Below, piece after piece: positions 1 to 11,873 of a stretch of 64,000 nucleotides of DNA. The translations under genes were made by a program, and so were the position numbers. The notes below the pieces were generated by a model that was given only the letters and a program-made list of their open reading frames with translations, made no database searches and was not told the origin of the DNA. The stretch lies in the NCBI GenBank assembly GCA_012931725.1, contig CM022946.1, positions 117,627,371-117,691,370 of the forward strand. Direction: 5' to 3'. Numbering within the stretch: position 1 is the first letter of the stretch; each line of letters begins with the position of its first letter. The DNA is from Litsea cubeba. Its lineage: Eukaryota; Streptophyta; Magnoliopsida; Laurales; Lauraceae.

Positions 1-455
1 CAACTAAAATAAGAAATATAATTTAAGATCCACTGAAAACAAAATCTCATCCATCATAGTAGAGGAAAGATATTCAAAGGAATTTCAAAATAAAGAAAAC
101 AATGTTTTACTTATGATAAAAAATAAAAAAAGATGGGTTACAAAGGGCAAAGCATACAATTGCACAAAATACTCAAATATTTTAGCAAGAACGAAAGTTT
201 TACTTGCTAGAAATTTAACTTCAATTGACAATGGAAGTGGCTGCTCTAAGAAGTCCATCGGTTTGATCATTATTGTAGTAACCTAGAATTACTTTTTTTT
301 GTTTAGCTTAAAAAATTACTCACACACCCACTACACCTACCAAAGTATCTAATAAATAATAGAGCATCATTTGCTATTTATGTGGAGAGGGAGACGCTTA
401 GATGTCTCAGTAGATACAGGGCACTTAAGAGGTTAAAGGTTAAACTGTGTTTACT
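1..455. repeat. Direct repeat, copy 1 (partner at 2281-2715)
   Basis: The first bases of the window reappear almost unchanged at 2281: both begin with caactaaaataagaaatata, run through a shared block about a hillside of A-rich sequence, and end near a shared stretch reading gggcactta. Divergence is by scattered substitutions and small indels. In copy 2 this block directly follows the 327-bp tandem units, so the window probably opens at the end of another such array. No coding sense is visible. Confidence 0.8.
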
Positions 456-1120
456 CATTTGTACCTGTCACATAATAAAAAGGAAATGCTTGAAAGTTCT
501 AAATAAATTAGCCTTGTATGAGAACGCCTCTTTAGACGAGTGGTAAGGAAGGCAGTTCTCACTGAACTAGCCCTGTGCACATCACCTCTACCTGCACACA
601 ATGGTAAGGAAGAGCGGCTTGCGCAAGCATTTTTTGTGGCAACATGGAATCTACAATGCTATACAATTATGGCCATTTTTTGTGGCACCGTGGAATCTAC
701 AATGCTATACAATTAGGGCCTTAAAAGTTAAAACAGACAGAACGTAAATGAATTAGCAGAAAAAACTAAAAAGGCATGTTGCAAATGAATAAACATAAAA
801 TTGAGAGCTATTTGAATGATAAAAATTAAATGCAGTAAATTCTCAAAGATACTATCAAACAAATGACAAGTTCTTCACTCTTTTAGCTGTAACATTAAAA
901 TTAATTAATATAAAAAATTACTTTATGTACTTTATGTCGAGCAATGAAGATCTTTTTTAAGAGTAAACTACATATTGTTTATATTAAGTGGGTCAATCAG
1001 AGCATGCCTATCAAGTGGGTCACCTTATGGATAACTGTTAGCCAGTTATCTAAGCCCTCGATTTAACAACCTCGAAATTTAGTGGCCTTTTTAATTATTG
1101 GTTTTGTTGAAATTCAATAA
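456..1120. other. Intergenic, no gene seen
   Basis: AT-rich sequence with one small internal duplication: ttttttgtggcaacatgga near 630 and a close copy near 675. No ORF of interest, no transposon ends. Confidence 0.6.
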
Positions 1121-2290
1121 AATGACAACCGAAGGTATGATGAGTGTAAAAATGAGCTTAGCGCTATATCATTAGAGGAAAAGAGTGTGAATGGAGCTAC
1201 AAAGGTCAAATGTGGGTTCAAGTGAGCCGCGGCTACTTAAAGGAGAAAATTTTTCGATCAATCTAGCAATAGGGTCATATCCATTCAAGAGAGATTTTGC
1301 TTGATGCGTATACTTTGAGTGGCAATAATCTTTTCAGAGGTTTGAAATTCATAGGCGTGACATGCCAATGGATCTATTGGGTTTGATTTATGGAATTCTC
1401 AAAGGTAGTAATATCTCAGTGATCTCGCCTCTCCAATTAAAATAAGAAAATGGTAACTGAATGTATGGTGAGTGTAAAAATGAGCTTAGTGCTATATCAT
1501 TGGATGAAAAGGGTGTGAATGGAGCTACAACGGTAAAATGTGGGTTCAAGTGAGCCACGGCTACTTAAAGGAGTGTAGGGGATTCGTTTATAGCCCAAGT
1601 GGTACCAGGGTAAGTCCGTTAAATCTCTTATTCAAGAGGTTGCGGGATCGACTCCTGGGGAGGCCACTCCACGGAGCCAAATAAACAAATGGCTCTGCTG
1701 TGGTGGGAGGGCTACGGTGGTTAGAAGGTCTCGCCCTTCCCACTGACATAAACGAATCCCCTACAAGGAGAAAATTTTTCGATCAATCTAGCAATAGGGT
1801 CATATCCATTCAAGAGAGATTTTGCTTGATGCTTATACTTTGAGTGGAATAATCTTTTCAGAGGTTTGAAATCCATAGGCGTGACATGCCAATGGATCTA
1901 TTAGGTTTGATTTATGGAATTCTCAAAGGTAGTAATGTCTTAGTGATCTCAACTCTCCAACTAAAATAAGAAAATGGCAACTGAAGGTATGATAAGTGTA
2001 AAAATGAGCTTAGCGCTATGTCATTGGACGAAAAGAGTGTAAATGGAGCTACAAAGGTCAAATGTGGGTTCAAGTGAGCCGCGACTACTTAAAGGAGAAA
2101 ATTTTCAGATCAATCTAGCAATGGGGTCATATCCATTCAAGAGAGATTTTGCTTGATGCTTATACTTTGAGTGGCAATAATCTTTTCAAAGGTTTGAAAT
2201 CCATATGCGTGACATGCCAATGGATCTATTGGGTTTGATTTATGGCAAAGATAGTAATGTCTTAGTGATCTCACCTCTCCAACTAAAATA
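1121..2290. repeat. Tandem array, three units of about 327 bp
   Basis: Units start at about 1121, 1449 and 1973 with aatgacaaccgaaggta, aatggtaactgaatgta and aatggcaactgaaggta. Unit 1 is 328 bp. Unit 2 is 524 bp because it carries a 192-bp insertion plus a 5-bp target duplication. Unit 3 is about 316 bp and lacks a short piece near 2245. The units differ by scattered substitutions. No protein-coding sense was found in any frame. Confidence 0.85.
1574..1765 (+). mobile_element. 192-bp element: tRNA-like body inside perfect inverted ends
   Basis: The ends TGTAGGGGATTCGTTTA (1574-1590) and TAAACGAATCCCCTACA (1749-1765) are perfect 17-bp inverted repeats. AGGAG flanks both sides (1569-1573, 1766-1770), and the empty site is visible in the neighbouring tandem units, so the 5-bp TSD is secure. 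Inside, TAGCCCAAGTGG at 1591 resembles a tRNA A box and GGATCGACTCC at 1645-1655 a B box, about 54 bp apart, as in tRNA-derived SINEs. There is no A- or T-rich tail. It therefore mixes SINE-like promoter boxes with MITE-like ends. The boundaries are certain; the class is not. Confidence 0.85.
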
Positions 2291-2715
2291 AGAAATATAA
2301 TTTAAGATCCACTATAAACAAATTTTCATCCATCATAGTAGAGGAAAGATATTCAAAGGAATCTCAAAACAAAGAAAAGAATGTCTTACTTATGAAAAAA
2401 AAAAGATAGGTTACTAGGGGCAAAGCATGAAATCGCATAAAATATGATCGCTCAGCCTCAAATATTTTAGCAAGAATGAAAGTTTTACTTTCTAGGAATT
2501 TAACTTCAACTTTCAATGGAAGTGGCCTATCTAAGAAGTCCATTAGTTAGATCATTATGGCACTAACTTGGGATTACTTTTTTTGTTTAGCTCCAAAAAT
2601 TACTCACACACCCAAGCATCCCCTGCTAATTTTATGAAGAGGGAGATGCTTGGATGCCTCGTAGATATAGGGCACTTACGAGGTCAAAGGTTAAACCATG
2701 ATCTGACTCTAATAA
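2281..2715. repeat. Direct repeat, copy 2 (partner at 1-455)
   Basis: Second copy of the block at the window start, joined to the last 327-bp tandem unit. A 104-codon open stretch (2568-2882) falls partly in it, but the matching region of copy 1 does not keep the frame, so it is not called as a gene. Confidence 0.8.
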
Positions 2716-4121
2716 TCTTATATATGAACCTCTGTGGGGCAGCCTCTCTAGTAGGTTTTCTTGAGACAATCTTGGTGATGGTGAGCAACACCCCATTAGC
2801 CAATATGCAAGAGAAGCTTCATTCCAAGAGTATAGAAGCTAAGGATCCAAGAACAATAGCCACCTCAGATAATATAAAATGAATGAGAATCTTCAAATTG
2901 CATTCTTGGGGAACCACTTAAATAGACATACATGAACCTCCAACTTAGAGAAACAGAGATGTCATGTTCGATATTTCTAACCCCACGCATGGTTTGTGAC
3001 TTTGTGTCAGTAGAGATTCCTTGTGTCATTTAAAGAACCAAACTATGGGTGAACTTTGAAAATTTATCCCATTATGACATTACAACACACAAGTGGAATG
3101 TATAATGCAATCAAGCCTAATGCAATTTAAACATAGTCAGTTGTATTATGGAATATCTTTAGTTTTTTAATTATTTTCATAGAAACCATAATGTAATCTA
3201 AACATAGTCAATTGAGTAAAAAACTAAATAAAAATAGTCAGTAAATCAAGCCTAGAGAAAATGGAAAGGGGCATTTTTTTATACCAAAGGTTAAAAAAAA
3301 GAATCTAATTTGGTACCTCTACTTTAGTAGGGAATGTCTGTTGAAGATGCCGGGTTTATGCCCACCAGTGATTTGGCTTTGGTGGATGATGAAGACCAAG
3401 GAGCGACCTGCGGCGATGATGATGAAGAATAATTCTGAAAGATAAATTGTAATCAAGTGAGAGAAAAAGATAAAGAGGGGAGAAGTGAAGAGATCTAAAT
3501 GATAAGAGAAACAAATCATTATAAAAGAGAGAGGAAAGGACGTAAGCATATACAAATGAAGGTTTCCACCATAATTCACCGGAATCGCAATATAACGTTT
3601 GCGCATTACGAAAGTGTTGAGGGGAAGAGTTAATCTCCATAGCTGAAACAGAAGGTAAAGGTGGCTTCTCAATTTTTTGGAAGAGAAGAAAAACACCTGT
3701 AATGGAAGAGAGTAAGCGAAGATGAGGATTTAAATGGGTTATGTTTGGGTCAGATGTATCTCATAAACTTTAATTAAATGAGCCAACAGCTATCAATAGA
3801 CTAGTACCTATTGACTGTGAAATGGGCCAGCAATTTTGGAACTCAATTAAGAATTGGTCAAAATCATTTAGCAGTTAAAATCAAGAGGCTGATTTCTCAA
3901 TTGATCTCAATTGGAAACAATCTCTATTTATATAAATTCTAACAGCCTTACATCAGAGCTATATTATTTTGAATTCCTAAGAATTCAATACCAAGTGAAA
4001 AACAGTCCCAAGGGCCTTTTGAAAGTCCAGGATCCGAACCCTAGAGGAGGGAGGGTGAATAGGGTGAGCTTAATTTAATGATCAATTATGCCAAATCTTA
4101 ATTTCTTTAAATCAATTAGTC
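2716..4121. other. Intergenic, no gene supported
   Basis: AT-rich sequence. A 125-codon hydrophobic minus-strand frame (3319-3696) overlaps another frame of similar length, has no recognisable domain and looks accidental. The last 130 bases, with ctagaggagggagggtgaat, look like part of an older repeat that was split by the LTR element at 4127. Confidence 0.5.
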
Positions 4122-4126
4122 ACAAG

Positions 4127-6108
4127 TGATGAGTCCTCAAAAAGCACACATTTTCATACACATTTTGGACCAATTTAAGGGCTTATTAATATTAAAGAGC
4201 TTTATTTAGTGTCAAATCATGTTTTTATGTATTTAGGGTCCATTGTAGTGCTTTCATGCGTAATTTGCTAAAAAATCACACTTTTTGCATAAATTCATGA
4301 AACCTGTCATTTTTGGAGAATTATTTTTTGGAAAGTCGGTTATTTTGGGTGCATCAAGTAGGGTCCCATGCATCGTCCATTTAAATTCCTTACATAGAAT
4401 TATTCTTGAATCCATTTGTTTTAATTTGTGTAGGAGAAATCAAAAATGGGACCCACATTGGTGAAATTTGAGAGAGATCAAGGGTAGGACATCTTTCATA
4501 GTGGATCCACATATCTTGGTATTTTTGGAGAGTTTGAAAAGTCAACAATGAAAGCTAGATTTGTGATCTCAAGATCAAGAAAGAAAACTTCAGATTTGGT
4601 AAGATCTGATTCTTACTAAGTTTGAAAACTCAAAAATCAAGAAAGGAAAGTGTGCTAGAAGAGTTGACTAGTCAATCAAAGAAGCTTGGAAGCAAACTAA
4701 AGATGGAAGGAGAGTCAAGAAACAAGGAAAGAAAGATCCCAAGATCCCTTTGGACGTCCACATGGGTCCCACACACCCCATTGCACAACTAGCATTCCAT
4801 ATGTGCACAACTATTCTCGGATTTTTCAGGGGCAGCAAGATTAAAATGGTTATAACTCTTAATCCAACCGTCGGATTGATGCAATTCATACACCGTTGGA
4901 AAGCTCTTCTCGAGTAGATATCTTTAGAATCCAAGATTGTGTCAATCGGAGCTAAAATGAGGATGATATGGCCTCTGGAAGTTAGTGCTATAATTTCTAC
5001 TCGGGATTGCATTTTTGCACTTGGAAAGCACCAAGAATCTCTCACTCACCTTGCTATTTCTTTGAAGACTTGTTGGTCAAGGAAAGGACTTGCCATACAA
5101 ACAAGATTGCATGCTACAAGCTTGGAACAAAGAAGGAAAGAAAGGGAGCAAAAATCTATAAATTGAAGGCATAAGCATCCATCTCCTCCAATGGGAAGAT
5201 AGACCAGCTCTCTCTAGAATTACTACTACACTCCATCTTCTTCCTTTCTCTTTCTCTCCATTGGAGTCCTCAAGGAGATTTGGCCCGGAAATCACACTAC
5301 ACCCTTGGGTTTTTCATCTAGAAGAGGCTTCTCATCTTAGTATGTAATTGTCTTGGTTTATTTTTTTTATCTTATGTAAGACTTTGCATATTAGTAAAAG
5401 TGTTACTTTCTCTTTTCAATTTTCTTTCTTATCCTTGGGTGATTGGTGCTTGTTTTATGTTTCTTTTCTTGTTGGTTTTTGGATTGACGACCCAAAGGTC
5501 CTAAGAGCATGATTCAAATTATGACCCCGCTTAGAAAAGAATTTTGAAAGAGAAGAATACACTTCCACACATTTAAATTTATGTTCATCCACACATTTAA
5601 ATTTATGTTAAAACCACACATTTAAATTCTTGTTTTCACCACACATTTAAATTCTTGAACTTTTATTTATTGTCTTTATTTTTATGATCAATTCAATTTT
5701 ATGTCTATTTTTGCAAAGTTTATGTTTGGAACTAGATAGCATGGCATGCATTGCATTATTAACTTTCTAACTTAGGTTTCTTTTGTTTCTAGTGTAGTTT
5801 CTTATTTTTAATTTTGGTATTTTTTATTCTTGACGTTCTAACTTGTTTGTTCTTTTGTAGCAATTTTAGTTTTTAGTTTAGGATTTTTAGATTTAGGAAG
5901 TTTTCTTTTCATTGGATTGTAATTAATGTAATTTTTGGAAAGTAAGAATGATGGTTGTAATTTTTTAGTTTTTAGGCTAGATTTAGATTTTTTAATTTAG
6001 GGCAGGTATAAGTTGAGAAGGAACCTTAGTTTACATTGCTCCCTGTGGATCGACCTGGTCTCACCAGATTTATTACTACAATCGCACCCTACACTTGGGG
6101 TCCGATCA
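4127..6108 (+). repeat. 5' LTR of the tRNA-Asp-primed element
   Basis: Begins TGATGAGTCCTC directly after the TSD and ends TCCGATCA six bases before the primer site. It is an unusually long LTR with no coding sense. Four ccacacatttaaatt motifs lie at 5575-5656. Confidence 0.95.
5575..5656 (+). repeat. Short tandem motif inside the LTR
   Basis: Four copies of ccacacatttaaatt start at 5575, 5589, 5614 and 5639, and recur in the 3' LTR from about 11335. Such short arrays in an LTR can be enhancer or regulator sites; here that is inference only. Confidence 0.8.
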
Positions 6109-6114
6109 AGTTTT

Positions 6115-6132
6115 TGGCGCCGTTGCCGGGGA
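6115..6132 (+). promoter_or_regulatory. Primer-binding site, tRNA-Asp type
   Basis: TGGCGCCGTTGCCGGGGA lies six bases after the 5' LTR and is complementary to the 3' end of plant tRNA-Asp, a primer used by many plant Ty3/gypsy elements. It fixes the orientation of the element as +. Confidence 0.9.
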
Positions 6133-6676
6133 GCGCCATATAAGGTAACTCTTCTAACTTTCCTTATTTACATTGCTTTATGGGTGTGCTATTTTTGGCA
6201 TCTTTCTAGATATAGGAGGTGCATGCATGGAATGTTAAACCGCCCTAAACTGGATTAGGAAAGTGCATGGATTGCTAATTAGAAAATACACATAATTGAA
6301 TTTTTAGAAACTTTCTAAGAATTGGCAAAGTTACTTTATTTTCCAACTTGTTTTAAGTCCTTTTGGAAGAAAGTAAACTGAAAGTGACCTAATCGTTGTC
6401 CTTGATCATCTCGGTGCCGAAGTAAAGCCTTGTCCAGAGTATGGAGACAGTTAGACTGTTCTAGGCAAGGGTCCTTCAAACGGGTCCATTCGTGATCCTA
6501 CCCTTACCTGGGGGCTGAACTGGCCGGGTTGGTTTCATAGGGCCAGATTGGTGAACCTAGGAAAACTTTTCAACCAGAGGATATTAACTCAGTTGTTTCT
6601 TGTGTAGGCTAGGTTTTTCTCATTTATTTTTCACACAAAAAAAAAAGACGAAAAACAAGATGAAGTGATTCCAAAA

Positions 6677-8407
6677 ATGGACCAATGGAAATCCACAAAC
6701 ATGAGGAGACCAAATTCTGGACAAACCAATGAGGTTAAAACTGATAGTGATAGCCCAAAGAAGTCCTGGCGTGAGTACCTACACCCCACAGATACGTACC
6801 TGTCCACTTACATTAACTCATATACGAATGAGTGGGGATTTTATCAAAGCAACTCCGATGATGCTTCAAATAATCAAAAATCCATAAGGGAGTTGCGTGA
6901 ACAAGAATGGAATGCAAATATACATCAAATAACTTGGTCGTTGGAAAGAGGTACCACATATGGACGGAAGTGGGCCAATCACTATGGTCATGATTACAAT
7001 GAGGAGTGCATGGAGGGTATCAATGGAATGATAATTGAAGATGAACAACCAAAATGGGCCCCACATGATTACTCATACCCCACACACTCATTCACTCCTT
7101 CAAATATGGATGTGGGAATTCAATGGCAAGCAGAATCAAATGCAAATCAATGGCCTTGCCACGATGAAATGAGTAACATGAGTAGCCTGGACAATGAGGC
7201 TCTTGACAATTGGCAAGATGGGTTTGATATGGAAAATTCTAATCTCCAAGAATTTACTCCGGTTGGGTCGTATGATTACCCCTCACAGGATATTTCATAT
7301 GCACCCCATTCTTCCCCTTGTTCATATGCACCTAATGACACCCCACCGCCTGAATGGTCATATGAACCACCACCACCACCCCCGGAGGGATCCTTGGAAG
7401 ACACTTTAGCCAGATTCATCACGTTCATGCAAAACACCATGGAATCCATTCAGAACAAAGCACAATCCATGGAAAGACTAATGACTTCAATTAGTCTAAC
7501 TGCACTTCAAATGAAGAAAGTAAACGACACCCTTGGCAGTGAGAAAGAATTTCAACATGATGATCCATCACTCATTAAAAATCCGACGGATATGGATTGC
7601 ATAAATACGCAGAGGGTATCCAAGGGTGCACCTATGTATATGGATGATGGTGCGCTGCATGAATCAGATTATGAACCCTATGAGCCACATTCCTCCGACC
7701 CTCACTTTTCTGATCAGAAGGAGAATGTGGACCCCTTCGAAGAAGATACCGTGCCCTTCTATGTTGATCCTTACTTTGGGTCAAATTCTTCTGGTGATTT
7801 TCGCATTGCGGATTTCCTAGAAATTGATTTTCCCATGATTAACGGAACCGCGAATGTGCCCAATGAGCCCCAAATGAAAAATTACTATTGGGAGGATGAC
7901 CCCATTTTTCAGATTTCTGATTCGGACAATGTGGAATCCTTGGAATCATGTACTGAGTTCTTCATGAAATCTGATGATCCGACCCTTAGAGAAATTGCAC
8001 TCACATTTCTTGGCCCTCAATGTAATTCAGGGAAACTTTTGGAATTAAAGGAGATTGGACTCAGTCAGACCTTCGAGTCTGACACGTTGGAATCATTTGA
8101 GCACGTGCCTAAGGACATTGTGGAAGTTAATTCAAAAGAATTTGTGGCATGGGAGGAAATGGGGCCACTCAGTTGTTCATTGCGTCCTCCTCTCCTTCCC
8201 TTCAAAGACCCATTTTTAAGGGAGGAGGATTCATTTTTCATGGTGGTCCTTTTTACACACATTTACAACACGCATCATGCGGTCCTTATGTTCAATGTGG
8301 TTCACGTTTCCATGGTAACATCTCTTTTTGTGCTTCATGTGAATTGTGTGGAGGAAAATTTCATCTGGGATCCGGGTGGATTCATGGTTTCAGATCAAGT
8401 AGTGTAG
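6677..8407 (+). CDS. Single long ORF of a pol-less LTR element (gag-like, unassigned)
   Basis: A 576-codon ORF from ATG at 6677; the frame is open four codons further upstream but starts there with GTG. The product is acidic, rich in Asn, Ser, Asp, Tyr and Trp. It has a proline run at about residues 232-240, followed by a segment of about 60 residues, probably helical, beginning LEDTLARFITFMQNT, the layout seen near the end of some plant Ty3/gypsy gag proteins. Acidic clusters follow. The end carries WDPGG and then a short hydrophobic stretch. No zinc knuckle, DSG protease or RT motif is present. The unbroken frame in a young element suggests it is translated. It may be packaging protein or a trans-acting helper; the function is not known. 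Confidence 0.75.
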   Translation: MDQWKSTNMRRPNSGQTNEVKTDSDSPKKSWREYLHPTDTYLSTYINSYTNEWGFYQSNSDDASNNQKSIRELREQEWNANIHQITWSLERGTTYGRKWANHYGHDYNEECMEGINGMIIEDEQPKWAPHDYSYPTHSFTPSNMDVGIQWQAESNANQWPCHDEMSNMSSLDNEALDNWQDGFDMENSNLQEFTPVGSYDYPSQDISYAPHSSPCSYAPNDTPPPEWSYEPPPPPPEGSLEDTLARFITFMQNTMESIQNKAQSMERLMTSISLTALQMKKVNDTLGSEKEFQHDDPSLIKNPTDMDCINTQRVSKGAPMYMDDGALHESDYEPYEPHSSDPHFSDQKENVDPFEEDTVPFYVDPYFGSNSSGDFRIADFLEIDFPMINGTANVPNEPQMKNYYWEDDPIFQISDSDNVESLESCTEFFMKSDDPTLREIALTFLGPQCNSGKLLELKEIGLSQTFESDTLESFEHVPKDIVEVNSKEFVAWEEMGPLSCSLRPPLLPFKDPFLREEDSFFMVVLFTHIYNTHHAVLMFNVVHVSMVTSLFVLHVNCVEENFIWDPGGFMVSDQVV

Positions 8408-9888
8408 GATTTTTCTTTCTTTTTATTGTAGATTTTTCTTTTCTGTTAGTAGAGTGGCTTCTTTCCCTTTTGTTTTCTTTGTTTTGTCTCACCATGGACA
8501 GAGATCGAAAAAGCTGCATCTTCAGGTGACTTCTTCCCCTTTACCTTCTTGTCATTTACTTTCCTCATGTTCTATTTACCTTTTGCACCGCATGCATGAC
8601 ATCGAGGACGATGTTCATGCTAGGTTGGGGGGTGGGAACAAGCACACTTGTCCATCTTTAGACAATAGTTTTACACAATTTGTTCTTGATTTTTAGGTTT
8701 TGAAAAAAAAAAGAGGAAATTTCGAGAGGATTTTTATGAAACAAAGATACCTTGGACTTTGGAATTTTTGGTGCATTGGGCAAAGAAAGAGAACAATGGT
8801 TTACTATTTTGTTTATGGAAAGGATTTTTGGAAAAGTGCTGAATTTTGATCCCTCACTTTCACACAGTCTGTATATGTTTTCAAAGTTTTTGAATGCCAA
8901 GCCATGATTTCCGTTTTTCTTTAACAATTGGATTGAAAATATGATGGAAAACTGACCCTTAGTTTCACAGTTTCCTAGTTCATCTGGTTTTGTTGGCCAC
9001 AGAGCTAGTGAATTAATTCTGGCACATGAAAAGGGCTGCCCTATTGTTGGAGACCGTAAAAAAAAAAGAGAAAAAAAAGTGTTTAGTCTTGAAAAGAATA
9101 AAAAGTTGTATGACTAGTTTGGGTTCAGAGCCTTTTTAACCCGAGCCATTAAGCCCGTAGGGGTATTTACATACCTAGTGCCCTAAAGACATCTGTTTTG
9201 GGAGTCATTGGCCTAAAGCTCGTTACATGGGTTAATTAGAAAGCTTAAGCGACCTAGGCATTGCACAGTCACATGTGTGTGTTAAAAAAAAAAAAACAGT
9301 AGTGCGAAAGCCGTCATGGTTGCCTTGAGAGGAACATTGTTTTTCTTTGCTAAGGTTAAGTGGCCCAGAATTTTGGATTGAAAATTGTTTTCACGGGAAT
9401 CTTGGCGGATCATTTGAAGCTTATGTGTTTTTACATATACACACTATTTCACCGTGCACGATCAATTTAGCATGAATTCGGGAATTTCGGACCAAAAGAC
9501 AGGATTTGTGAACCGAGTTTCAAATTTGCCTTTGCTTTGAAAATTTCGATAATCAAGAATATCTGGTGTTTGTAAATCTTCTTTTGAAAAAGATCATTTG
9601 TTTTTGTTAGGTTTCTACTAGGATTCTTTATTGATATTAAAAAAAAAAAAAAAAAAAATAGAATTTTGTGGGTAAATTCACTGCAAACCCTCACGAGACA
9701 CAACTCGTCCACTAGGGGGAACCTAGGGGTTTAACGGCTTACTGCATACGCTAAATGCAGTCGAGAGTGCCACCGAAAGTGGCGTTTTTAGTTAGTTTTG
9801 TTAATTTAGTTTTAGATTAAGTAAGGATGAAAGCCTCATGTTTTTCGCAGTTTTTGCTAGGGACTAGCAAAATGCTAGTTGGGGGGTG
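8408..9888 (+). other. Internal 3' region of the LTR element, non-coding
   Basis: Between the ORF and the 3' LTR there is no ORF of interest. It holds several short A-runs (9059, 9287, 9640) and ends with the polypurine tract TTGGGGGGTG (about 9879-9888) next to the 3' LTR. Confidence 0.7.
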
Positions 9889-11868
9889 TGATGAGTCCTC
9901 AAAAGCACACATTTTCATACACATTTTGGACCAATTTAAGGGCTTATTAATATTAAAGAGCTTTATTTAGTGTCAAATCATGTTTTTATGTATTTAGGGT
10001 CCATTGTAGTGCTTTCATGCGTAATTTGCTAAAAAATCACACTTTTTGCATAAATTCATGAAACCTGTCATTTTTGGAGAATTATTTTTTGGAAAGTCGG
10101 TTATTTTGGGTGCATCAAGTAGGGTCCCATGCATCGTCCATTTAAATTCCTTACATAGAATTATTCTTGAATCCATTTGTTTTAATTTGTGTAGGAGAAA
10201 TCAAAAATGGGACCCACATTGGTGAAATTTGAGAGAGATCAAGGGTAGGACATCTTTCATAGTGGATCCACATATCTTGGTATTTTTGGAGAGTTTGAAA
10301 AGTCAACAATGAAAGCTAGATTTGTGATCTCAAGATCAAGAAAGAAAACTTCAGATTTGGTAAGATCTGATTCTTACTAAGTTTGAAAACTCAAAAATCA
10401 AGAAAGGAAAGTGTGCTAGAAGAGTTGACTAGTCAATCAAAGAAGCTTGGAAGCAAACTAAAGATGGAAGGAGAGTCAAGAAACAAGGAAAGAAAGATCC
10501 CAAGATCCCTTTGGACGTCCACATGGGTCCCACACACCCCATTGCACAACTAGCATTCCATATGTGCACAACTATTCTCGGATTTTTCAGGGGCAGCAAG
10601 ATTAAAATGGTTATAACTCTTAATCCAACCGTCGGATTGATGCAATTCATACACCGTTGGAAAGCTCTTCTCGAGTAGATATCTTTAGAATCCAAGATTG
10701 TGTCAATCGGAGCTAAAATGAGGATGATATGGCCTCTGGAAGTTAGTGCTATAATTTCTACTCGGGATTGCATTTTTGCACTTGGAAAGCACCAAGAATC
10801 TCTCACTCACCTTGCTATTTCTTTGAAGACTTGTTGGTCAAGGAAAGGACTTGCCATACAAACAAGATTGCATGCTACAAGCTTGGAACAAAGAAGGAAA
10901 GAAAGGGAGCAAAAATCTATAAATTGAAGGCATAAGCATCCATCTCCTCCAATGGGAAGATAGACCAGCTCTCTCTAGAATTACTACTACACTCCATCTT
11001 CTTCCTTTCTCTTTCTCTCCATTGGAGTCCTCAAGGAGATTTGGCCCAGAAATCACACTACACCCTTGGGTTTTTCATCTAGAAGAGGCTTCTCATCTTA
11101 GTATGTAATTGTCTTGGTTTATTTTTTTTATCTTATGTAAGACTTTGCATATTAGTAAAAGTGTTACTTTCTCTTTTCAATTTTCTTTCTTATCCTTGGG
11201 TGATTGGTGCTTGTTTTATGTTTCTTTCTTGTTGGTTTTTGGATTGACGACCCAAAGGTCCTAAGAGCATGATTCAAATTATGACCCCGCTTATAAAAGA
11301 ATTTTGAAAGAGAAGAATACACTTCCACACATTTAAATTTATGTTCATCCACACATTTAAATTTATGTTAAAACCACACATTTAAATTCTTGTTTTCACC
11401 ACACATTTAAATTCTTGAACTTTTATTTATTGTCTTTATTTTTATGATCAATTCAATTTTATGTCTATTTTTGCAAAGTTTATGTTTGGAACTAGATAGC
11501 ATGGCATGCATTGCATTATTAACTTTCTAACTTAGGTTTCTTTTGTTTCTAGTGTAGTTTCTTATTTTTAATTTTGGTATTTTTTATTCTTGACGTTCTA
11601 ACTTGTTTGTTCTTTTGTAGCAATTTTAGTTTTTAGTTTAGGATTTTTAGATTTAGGAAGTTTTCTTTTCATTGGATTGTAATTAATGTAATTTTTGGAA
11701 AGTAAGAATGATGGTTGTAATTTTTTAGTTTTTAGGCTAGATTTAGATTTTTTAATTTAGGGCAGGTATAAGTTGAGAAGGAACCTTAGTTTACATTGCT
11801 CCCTGTGGATCGACCTGGTCTCACCAGATTTATTACTACAATCGCACCCTACACTTGGGGTCCGATCA
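9889..11868 (+). repeat. 3' LTR of the tRNA-Asp-primed element
   Basis: 1,980 bp, near-identical to the 5' LTR. Differences seen: one A fewer near 9903, G/A near 11047, one T fewer near 11227, and G/T near 11293. The TSD ACAAG follows at 11869. Confidence 0.95.
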
Positions 11869-11873
11869 ACAAG

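Larger units (their letters stand above)
4127..11868 (+). mobile_element. Complete young LTR retrotransposon lacking pol
   Basis: The element is 7,742 bp with LTRs of 1,982 and 1,980 bp starting TGATGAGTCC and ending GGGTCCGATCA. The TSD is ACAAG at 4122-4126 and 11869-11873. A primer site for tRNA-Asp follows the 5' LTR and a G-run purine tract precedes the 3' LTR. The internal region is only 3.8 kb, with one long ORF (6677-8407) and no protease, reverse transcriptase, RNase H or integrase. It must borrow replication proteins from another element. By eye the LTRs differ by about two substitutions and two 1-bp indels, so insertion was recent. The tRNA-Asp primer site and the proline-rich plus helical gag-like ORF suggest Ty3/gypsy ancestry (inference). 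Confidence 0.95.

Noticed and set aside
3319..3696. 125-codon hydrophobic minus-strand ORF
   Set aside because: No family recognised, overlaps another frame of equal quality, no promoter or splice support.
4668..5295. Frames repeated identically at 10429-11056
   Set aside because: They are in the two LTRs of the element at 4127, hence not host genes.
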